DNA of 64,000 nt from Thraustochytrium sp. TN22. Taxonomy: Eukaryota > Sar > Bigyra > Thraustochytrida > Thraustochytriidae. This document shows, piece by piece, positions 1 to 9,920 of the stretch. The notes beneath the pieces were generated by a model. That model saw nothing but the letters and a program-made list of their open reading frames with translations, was not told where the DNA came from and searched no databases. The stretch's first letter is position 1; the number at the start of each line of letters is the position of its first letter. The position numbers and the translations under genes were made by a program. Location of the stretch: assembly GCA_013306675.1 (NCBI GenBank), contig JABLUY010000131.1, positions 38,200 through 102,199 on the forward strand, read 5' to 3'.

Positions 1-120
1 CTCGATGCGCAGGTTGGCCTGCGCGAAGAGCCACACCTGGACGCGCGCCTTGTTCTGCAGGAACCTGAAGATTAGGTTGATCGGCTGCGTCATCACCTTC
101 TGCGCGCGGGGAGGCGCCAT
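1..120 (-). CDS. SNRPE: Small nuclear ribonucleoprotein E (SmE), N-terminal part, cut by window edge
   Basis: Reading the complement from the ATG at 120 gives 40 open codons running off the left edge. The stretch [18 protein letters not shown] followed by [15 protein letters not shown] is the start of the Sm1 motif of SmE; the PINLIFR/LQN and VQVWL signatures are typical of that family. SmE joins SmF and SmG and then the seven-member Sm ring on U1, U2, U4 and U5 snRNAs in the nucleus. The Sm2 motif and stop lie outside the window, so completeness cannot be judged. The predicted leader (121-235) is (GGC)n on the coding strand, as at the other starts here. No intron is visible in the part seen. 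Confidence 0.9.
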   Translation of the reverse strand, partial: MAPPRAQKVMTQPINLIFRFLQNKARVQVWLFAQANLRIE

Positions 121-1173
121 GGTGCCGGCGCCGCGGTAGCCACCGCCACCGCCACCGCCGCCGTCGCCGTCCGCTGCCGCCGCCGCCGTCCGCCGCCGCC
201 GCGCCGCCGCCGCCGCCGCGCCCCGCGCGCAAGTAGCTTTGCTGCGCGGCCAACAACCACCAAACGGCCTATCCGAGGTTGAGGCTCTTTTCCCTTGACG
301 TTCGTGATCTCACTGGCACTGTCACGGTCAAAGAAGAGAGGGAGAGGCCCAGCGACGGACGCACTTGTACTTATGGGTACTAGCAAGGACTCGAGAGGGG
401 CCGGTTGGCAAAGCGGCGATGTTGAAGAGTCTTCTTTTGTTGCGAGCGCTGCGGCGAGCGAGATCTCGAAGGCTTTGTGTGCAGCTTGCCAATGAACGGG
501 GAGCGACTCCGTCCCCCGGCTTTTCCTCTGCACGCCGGCCTGGCGGCGCGACACGGCAAGTAAGCATTCCTCCAGCGGGTCCTGCGACTGGCAGCAACCA
601 TCATCACGACCGCGATCACGATCGGTCCTCTCGCCGCCCTTCACCAGCCTCGGCGGCGCGACGCTACCGCCCCACTTCTCAGGCTGATTGAATCCCTCTC
701 AGGCTGCGCAGATCACAGCTCCGCTCAACGACCTGCTTGGAGCCTTTGCGGACCTCCCTCGCCGTCGAGTGCGCAATTTGTTGTCTCGCGCGACTTGTTG
801 TCTCGCGCGCTCCCGGGCCGTGCGCTTGCCGTGGTCGCTCTCCAAGTCGCGTCGAGTCGCGCGCGCGAGGTGTGCTGTGCAGAGCCTGCCAGTGCCAGAG
901 CCTGATTTTTGAGAGGTTCTCCAAGCAAGCCTTGGCATTTACTTCTTGTTGACAAGGGCGGCGACCGAGCGCGGCGACCTTGACGACGCCGGCCGCCGCC
1001 GCGCCCAGAACCACTTGGCGGCAACGGCGGCGGCGCAGGCCGGCAGGGCCGGGCGCGCGGCGGCGAGGGGCGGCCGCAGCGCGAGTCTCGCCGTGCTGCC
1101 CGGGGCGAAGCGAAGCGAAGCAAGGCGGGCGGCGCGGGCGGCGCGGCGCAGCCTTCCGTGAAGGCCCAAGAGG
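121..1173. other. Divergent intergenic region between SmE (-) and DCN1-like (+)
   Basis: About 1 kb without a supported gene. Positions 130-235 are an impure GCC trinucleotide tract, which reads GGC on the SmE coding strand. Positions 960-1160 are GGC-rich on the plus strand ahead of the DCN1-like start. The centre (240-900) is less GC-rich and probably holds both promoters. The open frames here are low-complexity Arg/Ala/Pro frames and look non-coding. Confidence 0.6.
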
Positions 1174-2430
1174 ATGGCGCGCAAGCACGAGATGGGCGTC
1201 GCAGACCTGGGCGAGGCGCTGCGCAAGCTGGGGTTGGAGAGCGAGGCGGCCGCCGCGGCCTCGGCATCGTCCCCCACGCAAGCGCAGAGCCTGCTGCTGA
1301 ACAGGCTGCGCCTGCTGCTAGCGCAAGGGGAGGGAGCACGACGAGAACTCTCGCTCGAGCAACTCGCGCTGCTGCACAGGGCGGCGCAGGGCCACGAGGT
1401 TGCGGTGCGCAGTAGTGGCCTGTCGCCGGCGCAGGCGGCCGCGGCCTTCGTGTCGACCAAGCGAGCGAGAGCGGCGAGCGAGATTTTCTGCGACGGCGCC
1501 GCCACGCCGCTCTCGCTCTCCGCGTGCCCCCGCGGCGCGCTACTGGACTTGCAGGATGGGCACATCATAGGCACGCGGGAGGGAGGCGACCTTGAGGTGA
1601 CCAAAGAGGCACTACGGCGCGAGGACATTGCTGGCGGCGTCCGCAGCGCTCACAGCAGAGGCGGCGGCGGCGGCGGCAGCAGCAGCGTCGTCGGTAACGG
1701 TTTGCTGGGCGTGGCACCGGGCGACAGCGCGCCGCTCCGCGCGTCGCCGCTCTGCCACAAGCGGCGGCGGCAGACGAACGAGCTGCGAAGCAGTAACGAG
1801 CGGCGCGAGGCCACCTTTGACCTGTACAAGGACCCGGACTCGGACCGCGTAGGGCCCGCCGGCGTGCTGCGTCTCTGCGAGGATCTCGGCGTGCACCCGG
1901 AGGACCCCGTCATGATCGTCTTCTCGTGGGCCATGCACGCACGCGAGCTGGGCGTGTTCTCGCGCTCAGAGCTCGTCATGGGGCTTGAGGCGCTCAACGT
2001 TGGCTCGCTAGGCGAGCTGCGCGCGACCGGCAAGCTCGACGAGATGCGTACCCTCCTGGACGCCTCGCACCCGGAGTATGTAAATGTGTACAAGTTCGCT
2101 TACGGCTGGGCCTGCGAGGCGGGCCAGCGCTGCCTGAGTAAAGAGGTCGCGCTCAGTCTCTGGCCCCTGCTCCTCGCGTGCTTCTCCGTCGCGCAGCCGC
2201 TGCTAGTCGACCTGCTGCGCTTCCTGGAAGCCTCTCCCCTCCGCGGCATCTCCCGCGACCTGTGGATGCAGACACTCGAGTTTATTCGCGTTGCGGACCG
2301 TCGTGGACCTGCCTTTTTGCACGAGTACGACACCGCCGCCAGTTCGTGGCCCGTCGTGCTCGACGACTTCGTCGCCGCCTACATCGCGTCGCGCACGCAG
2401 CACGATGCGGCTCCGGTTGAGCGGAGATGA
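1174..2430 (+). CDS. DCN1-like (DCUN1D) cullin neddylation protein with C-terminal PONY domain
   Basis: 418 residues. Residues about 214-410 match the PONY (potentiating neddylation) domain: an FDLYKDPDSDRVGPAGVLRLCEDLGVHPED-like opening, the SRSELVMGLEALNV segment, and a closing block with LEFIR, then W-P-V-V-L-D-D-F-V. DCN1 proteins act as a co-E3 that positions NEDD8-charged UBC12 on the cullin WHB domain. The N-terminal half (1-200) is Ala/Arg-rich, includes a Gly/Ser run near 164-172, and has no recognised UBA fold, so the protein is longer than the usual 200-300 residues. The start at 1174 is the first ATG of the open frame and follows a GGC-rich leader. A single exon encodes everything. 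The family call is secure; the paralogue number is not. Confidence 0.88.
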   Translation: MARKHEMGVADLGEALRKLGLESEAAAAASASSPTQAQSLLLNRLRLLLAQGEGARRELSLEQLALLHRAAQGHEVAVRSSGLSPAQAAAAFVSTKRARAASEIFCDGAATPLSLSACPRGALLDLQDGHIIGTREGGDLEVTKEALRREDIAGGVRSAHSRGGGGGGSSSVVGNGLLGVAPGDSAPLRASPLCHKRRRQTNELRSSNERREATFDLYKDPDSDRVGPAGVLRLCEDLGVHPEDPVMIVFSWAMHARELGVFSRSELVMGLEALNVGSLGELRATGKLDEMRTLLDASHPEYVNVYKFAYGWACEAGQRCLSKEVALSLWPLLLACFSVAQPLLVDLLRFLEASPLRGISRDLWMQTLEFIRVADRRGPAFLHEYDTAASSWPVVLDDFVAAYIASRTQHDAAPVERR

Positions 2431-2436
2431 TGCACT

Positions 2437-2518
2437 TCTCCTGGCCTGCCACTCACCGCCAACATAGACCAACACGTAGTACTCCTGGCCTGCCACTCAG
2501 CTCACCGCCAACATAAAT
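2437..2518. repeat. Diverged direct repeat in DCN1-like 3' region
   Basis: CTCCTGGCCTGCCACTC and CACCGCCAACATA each occur twice, about 45 bp apart. The second copy carries a 5-bp insertion (AGCTC) between the two halves. The repeat ends next to an ATAAATAAT stretch that could act as a polyadenylation element. Confidence 0.7.
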
Positions 2519-2887
2519 AATCACGATGTAAACTGGTTCCTGAAGTTTGAGAAAGACTGACAATGAGGTTCTGTTCGTGTTGGCTTGAAGCGATCTTGTA
2601 CAAGCCGGCAGGTGATGAGTAGGCAGGTGATACGCAGGCAGATTCCAGCTGCCGCCGAGCTGTAGCGCCGCAAGGTGGACGATGTCATCGTTCGTGTGGA
2701 ACCTCGCGAACGTTCATGCGGCGTGTGAATGTATGTGGATGATGATGGACAAGAGCGAAGTCGTGCACGAGCCATGGGCGACGTTGTTTTGGCAGCCTGA
2801 GCAAACTTTGAAATCAAAGCGCGGCGCGGCGCGGCGGGGCCGCGGCGGCGCTCGGTGCGGCAACCGCGCGCGGCGCGCAACCTCGCG

Positions 2888-2897
2888 GCCGGCCGGC

Positions 2898-2930
<33 letters not shown>
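2888..2930. repeat. Tetranucleotide microsatellite (GGCC/CCAG)n
   Basis: A GGCC run passes into at least five CCAG units, about 45 bp upstream of the THOC1 start codon. Confidence 0.9.
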
Positions 2931-2971
2931 CTGGTCGCCGACTTGGCGCGGGCGGCGCGGCGGGCGCCAGG

Positions 2972-5048
2972 ATGCCGGGCAGCAAGACCTTCGACGCGTG
3001 GGCCGCGAGCCTCGCGTCGGCGGCCGAGGCGTGCCGCGGGGCGCTGCAGGAGGACGCCCAGAAGGCGCACGAGGCAGAGCTGGTGCTAGCGCGTCGCGCC
3101 GCGCCCGAGGGCGTCACGGGCGAGCCCGAGGACCGCGAGGCGCTGCCGGAGGCGCTGGCACCGCTCGTGCGCGCCTGCGAGGAGACGCTGGCGGCGCTCG
3201 TGCAGAGCGCTGGTGTGTCGGAGGCGGACGCCGCCGAGGAGGTATCCGTGGCGCTAAGCATCGCGCTGCGCAGGTGAGTTGAGAGCGGCTTGACTCGTGT
3301 TGTCGTGGGTGATTGATTTCCTGACGGAGTGACTGACGGAACCGAACGACGAATGACTTGCTCGTCTTGTTGTCGCATGGCGTAGCCTGCTCCGAAAGCA
3401 TGGCATGGAGGCTGCGGACGCGCTGGTGAGCTCTGCTGTGCTGCTCTCGCTAGGCACGCAGTTTGCCAAGACGGAGCTGGCACTTCTGCTGTTGGAAGAC
3501 CTCTTCCAGACGTCACCGGTGCAGAGCATGGGCGCCGCGTGGGAGCTGGTGGAGTCGCGGCTGCGCGTGCTGACAAGCAAGCGCATCATGCCGTTCGGCA
3601 GAGTAACCAAGGCGAAGATGGCGATGCTGCGCATTGCCAACTTCATGCTGCGGCGGCTCTCGGCCTCGCACGACACGGTGCTGTGTGGGCGCGTGATGAT
3701 GTTCCTCGCATACGCTTTCCCGCTCTCGGAGCGCAGCGGCGTAAACCTGCTGGGTTCGTACAATGAGGACAATGTGACGGACTTCGAGGACGAGGCGGAC
3801 TTCGATGAGGCCAACGCGGCGCAGCCCGACGGGTCCACGGCGGCAGCGGTGGCCTCGGCAGCCGCGGGCGCCACGGGCGCGGACCGCCAGGCGGTCAACT
3901 ATACGCTGTATAGCCGGTTCTGGGAGTTGCAGCGGTTCTTTGCCACACGCGTGGACCGGCCCGGCGGCGCGGCCGCCGACGTGAAGCGCTGGGCAGCCTT
4001 CGCGGACGTAGCCAACGTGGTCCTGACGGCCTTCGAGTCAAACCCGTTCTCTCAGGCAGACCTGGACCGCGAGTCGTCGGCGAGCCGCGCGAACAAGCGG
4101 CGAAAGACGAGCGGCGACGCCATGGACATGGACGAGGCGGCGGGCCCCGGTGCTGGCGAGTCGGCGGCAGCCTCCTTCTTCCCGACCAAGTACCTGAGCA
4201 GCAGCCGCCTTTTGCGGCTGCAGCTCACGGACCCGACCTTGCGGCGCAACGTGTTGTGCCAGTTCTCCATCATGCTAAACACGCTGCGGCAGCTGGCTGC
4301 GCAGGGCGTGCTGGCGCCGACGATGCGTACGCGGCTTGCGGACAAGTCCGCCGGCCTCGACGCGCTCGGTGAGCGCGTGGGCGCGCTCCTGCGCAAGACG
4401 CCGCCGGACGGAGACAACTTTGTCAAGGACCTCGCGCACATTCTGGGCCGCGAGCGCAACTGGATCGAGTGGAAGCAGGCCAAGTGTCCGAACTTCGAGC
4501 GCTTCCCCTCGACCAGTGACGCGCTGTCGGCTGGCCAGGAGCAGGCTGAGGCGCGCAAAAGAGCCAAGGCTTCGCGCGCGCGCCGGGTGCAGGACAGGGT
4601 CAAGGCAAACCGCCAGTTGTGGCGATCCGGCGTTGCCAAGTGGCGCGACAAGCTCTCGGAGGCGAGTGCAAACCCGGTTCCGGACGTTAAGGAGTTCTTG
4701 GCTCCGCTCGAGGAGGCGATGGACCCGGAGAACTGCATCGAGGACGACTACAACCCGAAGCACAACCCGACGTATTGCTGGCGCGGCTTTCGCCTCCTGG
4801 CGAGGTCCAGCCTCGATGCGCTGGACAAGGTGAAGAACGGCAAGCTCGAGGACCTGCTCGCGCAGCTCAGCAACAAGCCCGTGCCTCAGGTGGACCAGCC
4901 CGAAAAAGGGGCCGACGCGGAGGCCGAGGGTGAAGGCGGCAATGGCAAGGACGCTGCCGGTGAGAATGACTCCAGCGGCGGCGGCGACGGCGACGACAAC
5001 AATGACATCGGCAATAAAGGCAACGATGACGGCGACGGCGACAACGAT

Positions 5049-5104
<56 letters not shown>

Positions 5105-5258
5105 CAACGACGGCAACAGCGACAGCGACGGAAGTCGCGACGGCGATGATGATGGCAATGACGACATCGTTGACGATGACGGCAAGGGCGACGACAAGGA
5201 TGGTGCCGAGGGTGATGAGGATGAGGCGGCCGCCATGGACGAAGATGAGGATGCGTGA
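2972..5258 (+). CDS. THOC1: THO complex subunit 1 (HPR1/THOC1), two exons
   Basis: Exons 2972-3273 and 3386-5258 join to 724 residues. The 112-bp intron has donor GTGAGT, acceptor GTAG and CTGAC boxes about 50-60 bp upstream of the acceptor; the phase is kept (AG|C, Ser). THOC1 is a scaffold of the nuclear THO/TREX complex that couples transcription to mRNA export. Diagnostic segments are the RRLS..DTVLCGRVMMFLA..FPLSERSGVNL region followed by NVTDFED, and the later RERNWIEWKQAKCPNF block, which match the conserved THOC1 (efThoc1) core. The last ~110 residues are an Asp/Asn/Glu/Gly tail, including a GAC/AAC repeat (5042-5106), instead of the C-terminal death domain seen in animal THOC1. The start at 2972 was chosen over a GTG farther up because the upstream frame is low-complexity Ala/Pro/Gln/Ser. 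The gene converges on the LysM gene with about 200 bp between stops. Confidence 0.9.
5042..5106 (+). repeat. Coding GAC/AAC microsatellite in THOC1 tail
   Basis: Alternating AAC GAC codons change to pure GAC codons, giving an Asn-Asp repeat followed by an Asp run. The reading frame is kept throughout. Confidence 0.9.
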
Positions 5259-5460
5259 GCGAGCGAGCAAGATAGATTGCTACGTAGTGATAATCAAAGA
5301 TCAGCTTGGTCGGTGATGTGGCAGGTGTCAAGCCACGTGTGTTGTTGTCATCATCATCACGGGTCCATCGACGGGGTTGTAGGATGGTAAGTAGGGTTTC
5401 ATGAAAAGGCGTGTTCACGCGGCCAGCGGAGAGGTGCAAAATGGAGCGACCGGTGTTGGT

Positions 5461-6348
5461 TCACTTGGCCGGCGAAGCCGGGGGGAGGTAGTCATGCTCA
5501 AGAAGCGACACGCGGCTACCGTCTGTGGCGTCAGAGACCAGAAGGCCATCATCCCCAAATGCCATGCCGGCGGCAGGGCCCTCGGCAGGCGCCTTGGCGG
5601 AGGCCTTGGGCGCGTCCTCGGAGGGCATGGAGCGCGCTGAAGAGGAGCGCCACCAGCGGAACCAGCCTGAGCCGCTGCTGGCCGTGCTGCTGCCGATGCG
5701 GGCGGAGGCACGACGGCCCGGCACGGTCTGGCCCGTGGTGCTGGGGCGGTCGTTGTTCTGCGAGCGCTGACTGAGGAGCCTAGCGTGCTCGCGCTCCCAG
5801 TCCATGTCGCGGCGGCAGGCCTTGAGGGCCTCGCGCAAGTCGCCCTTGTTTGTGGACATGTAGTATTCCACCTCGTGCTCGGCCACATCCGGGAAGGTGA
5901 TGCGGAAGACGCGCACGATCTGCATCTTCTCGGTCTTTTGGTTCGCCACGAAGGTGGGCACCATACCAGTAGGCTTGCGGTGTGGCGTGCGCGGGATCTT
6001 GAGGTGCAGGTACGCGTTCAGGCGGTCGTTGGTCATGCCGTTCACCCGACGGATCATCGACCCCGAAACGCCGTAGCGCAGCTCCAGGCCGCCTAGGGTG
6101 TCGCTGGACGAGACCGTGTGAATGATGAAGTCATCGTCCGACTGCGGCGCCTGCTGCGGCGCCGTCGCCGCCGTGGTGGCCTCCTCCGTCTCCTGCTTGA
6201 GCTTCTGCTGCTGCCGCTGCTGCTGCTGTTGGTCTAGCACGCGCTGCGACGGCGAGTCGCCCAGCGCGCCCTGCTGGTACTTGGACAGCAGCGCGTGCAT
6301 GCACGCGTCCGCGCGCTTGCGCTCCGCGTCCCAGTCCTTGCCGGCCAT
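5461..6348 (-). CDS. Intracellular LysM-domain protein
   Basis: 295 residues from the ATG at 6348. Residues about 75-119 form one LysM domain (HTVSSSDTLGGLELRYGVS then IRRVNGMTNDRL and LKIP). There is no signal peptide or membrane segment, so this resembles cytosolic LYSMD-type proteins rather than a wall-binding lysin. A Gln-rich run precedes the domain (residues 40-49). After it comes FPDVAEHEVEYYMSTNKGD with LREALKACRRDMDWERE, which looks like a helical UBA/CUE-like segment; that reading is inference. The C-terminus is Ser/Ala-rich and probably disordered. The open frame continues upstream, but that part is Arg/Ala low-complexity leader, so the internal ATG is preferred. Its cellular role is unknown. 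Confidence 0.8.
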   Translation of the reverse strand: MAGKDWDAERKRADACMHALLSKYQQGALGDSPSQRVLDQQQQQRQQQKLKQETEEATTAATAPQQAPQSDDDFIIHTVSSSDTLGGLELRYGVSGSMIRRVNGMTNDRLNAYLHLKIPRTPHRKPTGMVPTFVANQKTEKMQIVRVFRITFPDVAEHEVEYYMSTNKGDLREALKACRRDMDWEREHARLLSQRSQNNDRPSTTGQTVPGRRASARIGSSTASSGSGWFRWWRSSSARSMPSEDAPKASAKAPAEGPAAGMAFGDDGLLVSDATDGSRVSLLEHDYLPPASPAK

Positions 6349-7578
6349 GGTCTCGCCAGCGCGCAGGCCAGCCAAGCAAGCACCCACGCAAGCGGCGCCC
6401 GCCGCCCTGGGCCTCCTCCTGTGACGCTGCGGCGCGTGCCGGCGCTGCACCTCCGCCTCCTCCACCCGCACGCGGCCTGCCTGGGCTGCCTGGGCTGCCT
6501 GGGCTGCTGCTCGCCGCTCGCCGCTCGCCGCTCGCCGCCTCGCGCCTCGCGCCGCTCGCCGCTGCGCGTCTGGCCGCCGCCGCGCCGCGCGCGCGCGCCC
6601 TCTCTCTCGCCGCGCGAAGAAGCAGGAAAGAAAGAAAGGAAGGAGAAAGGCGCTCGCCTTGAAAGGAAGGCAAGAAGAACACGCGCCCTGGCCGGCCGCG
6701 CGCCGCCGCGGGCGCCGCGCCCGGAGCCGCGCCGCGCCGCGCCGCGCCGCGCCGCTGCTCGCCGCCGCCGCCGCGCCGCCGCCGCCCGCCGCCGCCGCGC
6801 CGCCGCCGCCGGTCCGCCGCCGCCGCTCGATCGGGGTCTGCTGTGCGCTGCTCAGTGCTCGCCGCGTGCGGCTCGGCGCCTTGCTTTGCCAAGTCAACCG
6901 AGGTCGGGTCGCGCGCCGTCTTCAAGTTGCTTGCGATGCGATCTGCGGACGACAGTGCGACCAACTCGACTCAACTCTTCATCACAGTCAACTCAACTCA
7001 CTCTCTGTCAGCCAGACAGCAAGCTGACTGCAGAACTCGGGCAGGATTCAGAGGCCGCACGGCACGACCGACGGCGGCGGCGCCGGCGACTCGGACACGG
7101 ACTCGCGCCGGGCTTCTGGGCGGGCTCGCTCGTGCAGGCATCAGCACTGCAGGCCGGCCAGCGGCTGGCGCTGGATGGGAGGCGGTGCGATGCTCGCGGC
7201 GTGGCGCGGCAAGTGTGGGCTCGCAAATCGTGACCTGGAGCTGGTTGAGGCTGATCCGATCGATCACAGGAGGCAGCCTGGCAGAGCCCGGCCGCCAGGG
7301 AGGATGGGGTCCGATGGGCCTGCGCCGTTGCGGGCGGGGGAGGACTCGGACTCTTATCTTGCCAGTGACGCAGCGCAGCGCAGTGCGGCAAGATCTGGCT
7401 TGCGCTTGTGCCGGGCAGACTGAGGCTGCCGAGACTTGAGCCGAGTCAAAGCCCCGTCGTGGCCTGGCAGGGAAGGGGCTTGGGCATTCGTTTTGTGCTA
7501 ACTTATCACAGGTGGCAGGCAGGTACAGAACGGCATCACGCCAGCTGGCAGGCGTGCATCAGCGGTGGCAGATCTTGG
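6349..7578. other. Intergenic region upstream of the LysM gene
   Basis: 1.2 kb between two minus-strand genes. Positions 6440-6560 and 6720-6830 are C-rich on the plus strand (CTGGGCTGC, CTCGCCG and GCCGCC repeats), which is G-rich on the LysM coding strand. A purine-rich GGAAAGAAAG tract lies at 6625-6665. The remainder to 7578 is presumably the 3' region of the GTPase gene plus promoter. Open frames on both strands are low-complexity and no gene is supported. Confidence 0.55.
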
Positions 7579-8535
7579 TCAAGTGAGCGTCATGGCGGCG
7601 GCCGAGGGCGGACGCGAAAGCGAGGCGGTGGCGTCGATGGCGCGAGCCGCGAGGTCGGTGGCGTGACCGGCCTGGCCCGAGGCGACGATCTCGAAGGAAG
7701 AGGCCGGCGCGGGCGGCGCGCCGAGGCGGCAGAGCGTGTCGATGGCGTGGTCGCGGTAAAAGGAGAACATGTGATCGAACATGGGCGCGAGCTCGCCATC
7801 CTCCTGATCCTCGAGCTGCAAGGAGTCGAGGTTGTAGGCCCAAATGACGCGGTCGCCGAAGAAGTCAAAGAGGCGATCCAACTTCTCGCGCGCGACCTCC
7901 TCGGTCTTGGGCTTGAAGGAGGAGGCCAGGTAGGCGTCGTAGCTCTTACGCATCTCTGCGGGCCGCGGCGGCTCACCCTTGAGGTCTGCCTTGGAGCGCG
8001 CGCGGCGGTTGGCCCGGCTGTAGGCGCGCAGCGAGGCGTTCCACTCGGCCTGCACCGCGTTGGAGTTCCACTTGGTCAGGCACAGAAAGCAGCGCTCGCG
8101 TGCGTCCCGAAAGGCTTCCAGCAGCGTGAGCAGGTTCAGCACAGTGGGCGCGTTCTGGCGGTCCTCGAGGTCGAGCGTGAAGAGCACGTGCGAGACCTTG
8201 GCGTTTGGCATCTGCGCCATGGCGCGCGCTAGCATTACCAGGTGCGCCTCCAACTCAGTCGCGTCCACATACTTGTCCCTGCGCAGGCCCTCGCTGTCGA
8301 CAAAGTCCAGGCATAGCCGGCGGTGGCCCGGCAGCTCCTGCGAGCGCTGGGCCGCCACCACGGCGAAGCCTCGCGTGCCGCGAAGCTGTCCGCCCGACAC
8401 CTTGCACACCGAGCTCGAGTTGAGTAGCGTGTTGATGGAGCTCGACCGCCCCGTGCCGATGATGCCCACGCTCACCAGCTGCAGCCGCGCCTCGCCGTCT
8501 GCCTCCTTGACCTCCTCCTCGACGGCAAGCCTCGC

Positions 8536-8575
<40 letters not shown>

Positions 8576-8958
8576 GGGCGCGGCGTCAGCGGCGGCTCCG
8601 CAGCGGCGCCATCCTCATCCTCGCCCTCCTCGCCCTCCGGCTCGCGCGCCGGCGATACGCGCGCGCTGGCGGCGGCCGCCGAGGGCAGCGGCGAGCTGGC
8701 GCCGGAGGAGCCGTTTGGCAGCTGCAGCCGCTGCTGGTGCTCCTGCTGCTGCGGCGGTGCGCCCACGAGCGCGACGTCCTCCGCGCTGAGCGCCGGGCTG
8801 CGCAGCGGCTCGCCCAGCACCTCCCTGTCGCGCTCCTCGCCCGCGCGCGACGCCGCCCTGCGCCTGCGCACGAGCGCCACGTGCGTCTCGCGCTCCTCGC
8901 GCGCGTCCAGGTCGTCGTCGTCCTCCTCGCCCAGGCAGCACGTCCAGCGCGCGCCCAT
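7579..8958 (-). CDS. AIG1/GIMAP-like GTPase, lipid-anchored, with Lys-to-Arg P-loop
   Basis: 459 residues. The N-terminus MGARWTCCLG fits N-myristoylation at Gly2 plus palmitoylation at Cys7/Cys8, suggesting membrane attachment. Residues 15-155 are acidic, Pro/Ser/Ala-rich and include about 13 glutamines from a CTG/CAG run. The G domain begins near residue 163: G1 is GIIGTGRSSS (GxxxxGR[ST], with Arg where Lys is expected), followed by an RGTRGF switch-I-like Thr, G3 DSEGL, and a G4-like TKWN in place of TKxD. The order and spacing resemble AIG1/GIMAP or septin-like TRAFAC GTPases. Alternative: a nucleotide-binding-defective paralogue. The gene is intronless and the start is the first ATG of the frame, just after a (GGC)n coding-strand leader. 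Confidence 0.65.
8539..8574. repeat. (CTG)12 microsatellite encoding polyglutamine in the GTPase
   Basis: Twelve pure CTG units on the plus strand are read as CAG on the minus strand, with one CAA codon following. The run is nearly uninterrupted and so likely length-variable. Confidence 0.92.
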
Positions 8959-9520
8959 GCTGGCCGCCGCCGCCGCCGCGCGCCGCCGCCGCCGCCGCCG
9001 CCCGCGCGCGCCGCGCTGGACCGCCTCTGCGCCGCGCCTCGCCGCGCCGCGCCGCGCCGCGCCGCGCGGGCGAGGGAGCGAGGCCGGCCGGCCGCCTCGG
9101 ACTGGAGAAAGAGCAGGCCAAGGGGACGGGACACAGGGGCCGCACTCGGCAGCGCTACTAAGTTAGTAGCCTAGTACCGGCGAACTCACCGCCTGGCCAG
9201 CGAGCGCCAGCGATAACGCGGCGCCTGCGGCCGTCTCCACGTCCACCACGACGGGGCGGAGGAGCTCGGGCTGGAGGAGGAGAAGCTCCTCAACCTGCTT
9301 GTTTAGCTGGCTGCCTAGCTAGAGATAGCTCTAGCCTAGGATGGCTGGTGACGACGTGAGCGGGGCGAGACACGGCGAGACGTCGGGGTGGGGACTTGGC
9401 ACGCTGGGGTGGTGGCAAGCTGGCGCAAGATGGGACTCGCCTGCTGGCTGCCAGTGACATTGAGAACGACATAGCCTGACGCTGGGGAGAGGTTAGTCTC
9501 GGAACGAGGAGCGTCGGGTC

Positions 9521-9560
9521 GCTCCGCGTCGCTCCGCGTCGCTCCGCGTCGCTCCGCGTC
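9521..9560. repeat. Four perfect 10-bp tandem units (GCTCCGCGTC)
   Basis: Four identical head-to-tail copies start at 9521, 9531, 9541 and 9551, with partial copies on either side. Confidence 0.95.
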
Positions 9561-9689
9561 GCTGCCCACACGTCTCTTGCTTCGACGCCAAAGGCATTCG
9601 GTGCACCTCTTCGCACCCTCGTGGTATGTGGCGAGTGGTGCGAGAGAGAACTGGCTGGCACGGAGAGGCACGAAGTGCGGCCCGGGGCT

Positions 9690-9883
9690 GTATGCAGGAT
9701 GGCAAATAAGCCGAGGAGTCATCATCATGGTCATGGGTCAAAGAAAAGGGGGAGGACATCATCGGCCGCGAGCCTTGGTCTTGTATGCAGGATGGCGAAT
9801 AAGATAAATTGAGAGAGGAGTCATCATCATGGTCATGGGTCAAAGAAAAGGGGGAGGACATCATCGGCCGCGAGTCTTGGTCT
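9690..9883. repeat. Adjacent ~95-bp tandem duplication
   Basis: Copy 1 (9690-9782) and copy 2 (from 9783) both start GTATGCAGGATGGC and both carry GAGGAGTCATCATCATGG, GGGTCAAAGAAAAGGGGGAG and GACATCATCGGCCGCGAG. Copy 2 has a short insertion (ATAAATTGAGA-like) early on and a few substitutions. The close match suggests a recent duplication. Confidence 0.92.
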
Positions 9884-9920
9884 TGGTCTTAGTCTTGGAG
9901 TTGGACTTGCCGCCGGATGT

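Larger units (their letters stand above)
2431..2971. other. Intergenic region between DCN1-like and THOC1
   Basis: 541 bp between two plus-strand genes. The first 90 bp hold a diverged direct repeat (see the repeat entry), probably within the DCN1-like 3' UTR. A (CCAG)n/(GGCC)n run at 2888-2930 and GGC-rich sequence just before 2972 form the presumed THOC1 leader. No gene is seen. Confidence 0.55.
8959..9920. other. Intergenic region between GTPase start and TIR-like/TPR gene end
   Basis: 962 bp. It holds a GCC-rich leader (8958-9070; GGC on the GTPase coding strand), CTAG-rich words at 9160-9180 (ACTAAGTTAGTAGCCTAG) and 9304-9340, four perfect 10-bp GCTCCGCGTC units (9521-9560), and an adjacent ~95-bp tandem duplication (9690-9883) that probably lies in the 3' UTR of the TPR gene. 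No coding region is supported. Confidence 0.6.

Noticed and set aside
6131-6964. 277-codon minus-strand frame overlapping the LysM gene start
   Set aside because: Arg/Ala/Gly low-complexity in a different frame from the LysM domain.
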